Of a stretch of 49,147 bases of DNA, positions 48,599 through 49,147 are shown in pieces. The stretch's first letter is position 1. Each line of letters opens with the position of its first letter. Source of the DNA: Candidatus Adlerbacteria bacterium. Lineage in GTDB: Bacteria > Patescibacteriota > Minisyncoccia > Phycocordibacterales > SBAW01. The stretch spans positions 1-49,147 of the forward strand of contig CAIUOD010000001.1 of assembly GCA_903900775.1 (NCBI GenBank). The letters run 5' to 3'. The notes beneath the pieces are model-generated. The model had not been told where the DNA came from and made no database searches. It saw only the letters and a program-made list of their open reading frames with translations. The position numbers were made by a program, and so were the translations under genes.

Positions 48599-49147
48599 CT
48601 ATCCATCTCCATCCCGGTAATCACATTCAAGCAGTAGTCCGTCCAGATATTTCTTTAGGCGTGGATCGTCTTTGGTGGGGTAGAAGAGCAGGGAGCGTAT
48701 GCTCGGAGCCATAATCTCGTATCCTGCCATCTGTGGTATGAGCGGCTTCTGTGGGGAAGTCCCGTTCTCTCCGTCATAAACTATGATATCTTTTTTTTCG
48801 AACACCTCAAGAAAGTGATGCGCCATAGACCAGTGTTCTTCTCCGTAAAACATCGGGCTCACCAAATCTGTATCTTGCTGCCCCCACACCTTAAGTAGGT
48901 ACTCCCGCTGCCAGAGGCCCCGGCCCACTTTTTCTCGCAGTGCTTTGAGGGATTTTCGTGTCGGGTACTTGCCCGGCCAGAGACACTTGCCGCTGTTGTC
49001 GATGAGCGGATAAGCGCGAAACAGGCCTACCTGTTTGCGACTCATAATCTCGTGCCGGAGACGCATAACGAGAAAGTCCGGCTTCTTGTAATCGGATGAC
49101 ATCGACAACAGGTTCCCAAGAACGACGGTGCGCGTTTTTTCAGTACC
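48599..49147 (-). CDS. Phage terminase large-subunit-like protein, C-terminal part
   Basis: The frame is open from the window edge (its 5' end is cut off) to the stop at 48599, 182 codons. It reads TRTVVLGNLLSMSSDYKKPD near the edge, then FLVMRLRHEI and CLWPGKYPTRKSLKALREKV, followed by WQREYLLKVWG. This resembles the C-terminal part of terminase-type nucleases (GNLL.. and LWPxxYxxxxLxxLRxxxG..W..EYL). The match is by eye. The remaining tail is hydrophilic with hydrophobic strands (YEIMAPSIRSLLFYPT). If correct, the island includes phage-derived genes. Confidence 0.5.
   Translation of the reverse strand, partial: GTEKTRTVVLGNLLSMSSDYKKPDFLVMRLRHEIMSRKQVGLFRAYPLIDNSGKCLWPGKYPTRKSLKALREKVGRGLWQREYLLKVWGQQDTDLVSPMFYGEEHWSMAHHFLEVFEKKDIIVYDGENGTSPQKPLIPQMAGYEIMAPSIRSLLFYPTKDDPRLKKYLDGLLLECDYRDGDG

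Noticed and set aside
1-49147. Alternative genetic code with UGA as Gly (as in some candidate phyla)
   Set aside because: TGA serves as a stop at the ends of several intact genes (for example the response regulator, DUF192 and RT genes), and no conserved gene needs read-through.
1-49147. CRISPR array
   Set aside because: No series of regularly spaced short direct repeats and no cas genes were seen.

Overview
The window looks like a chromosomal segment of a Candidate Phyla Radiation bacterium, most likely Parcubacteria-type (inference). Four things point there: minimal leaders with several apparently leaderless -10/ATG arrangements, TGA used as an ordinary stop, a CxxC-x17-CxxC mini-protein typical of CPR genomes, and single-copy housekeeping genes (lepA, murJ, valS, tsaD, rnpB) among many short membrane proteins. 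Most of the segment is GC-rich, but the last ~8 kb (type I restriction genes onward) is visibly more AT-rich.

Layout. 1-4441: end of an RND-type transporter, a response regulator/histidine kinase pair, a small DUF1059-like protein and a MASE1 hybrid kinase. 4583-14313: a surface-polysaccharide locus with a secreted GH6 glucanase and a Gpi18-like glycosyltransferase on +, and on - a GT2/GtrA enzyme, a small membrane protein, a GH8 glucanase, a BcsA-like synthase and a GT39-like enzyme, plus a secreted fibronectin-III protein. 14586-20864: CxxC protein, HI0933-like flavoprotein, then FMN-binding protein, ApbE and an NqrB/RnfD-ferredoxin-reductase fusion, followed by glutamate dehydrogenase and a DUF192 protein. 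20861-23463: a complete diversity-generating retroelement (DGR). 23467-24440: RNase P RNA and an IS200/IS605 element carrying only tnpA. 24493-38563: O-antigen-ligase/TPR protein, MurJ, LepA, FtsB-like protein, four tRNAs, glutaredoxin, Hsp20, PrsW, ValS, TsaD, SdpI. 38668-49147: a tRNA-Ser gene followed by an island with a PIN-like protein, a large serine recombinase, a type I restriction-modification system with fused HsdM-HsdS, a HEPN-like protein, a GIY-YIG nuclease and a terminase-like fragment.

The strongest discovery is the DGR. A 134-bp template repeat (21950-22083) aligns without gaps to the 3' end of a target gene (21502-21635). They differ at 21 positions, and 20 of these fall on template adenines, the signature of adenine-directed mutagenic retrohoming. 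An Avd-like four-helix protein and a reverse transcriptase with the DGR motif LGNLTSQ and YADD follow. The TR-Avd-RT arrangement is compact, with avd on the opposite strand.

The second notable system is a three-gene flavin electron-transfer module: a membrane protein fusing an NqrB/RnfD-like core to an NAD(P)H/FAD reductase, an exported FMN-binding protein with an SGASDT flavinylation-type motif, and the matching flavin transferase. Glutamate dehydrogenase lies directly downstream. Together they suggest a minimal route from cytoplasmic NAD(P)H to the cell surface in a lineage generally thought to lack respiration. A third is the cellulose-synthase-like locus, which pairs a BcsA-type synthase with two different beta-1,4-glucanase families. 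No CRISPR array or rRNA gene was seen.
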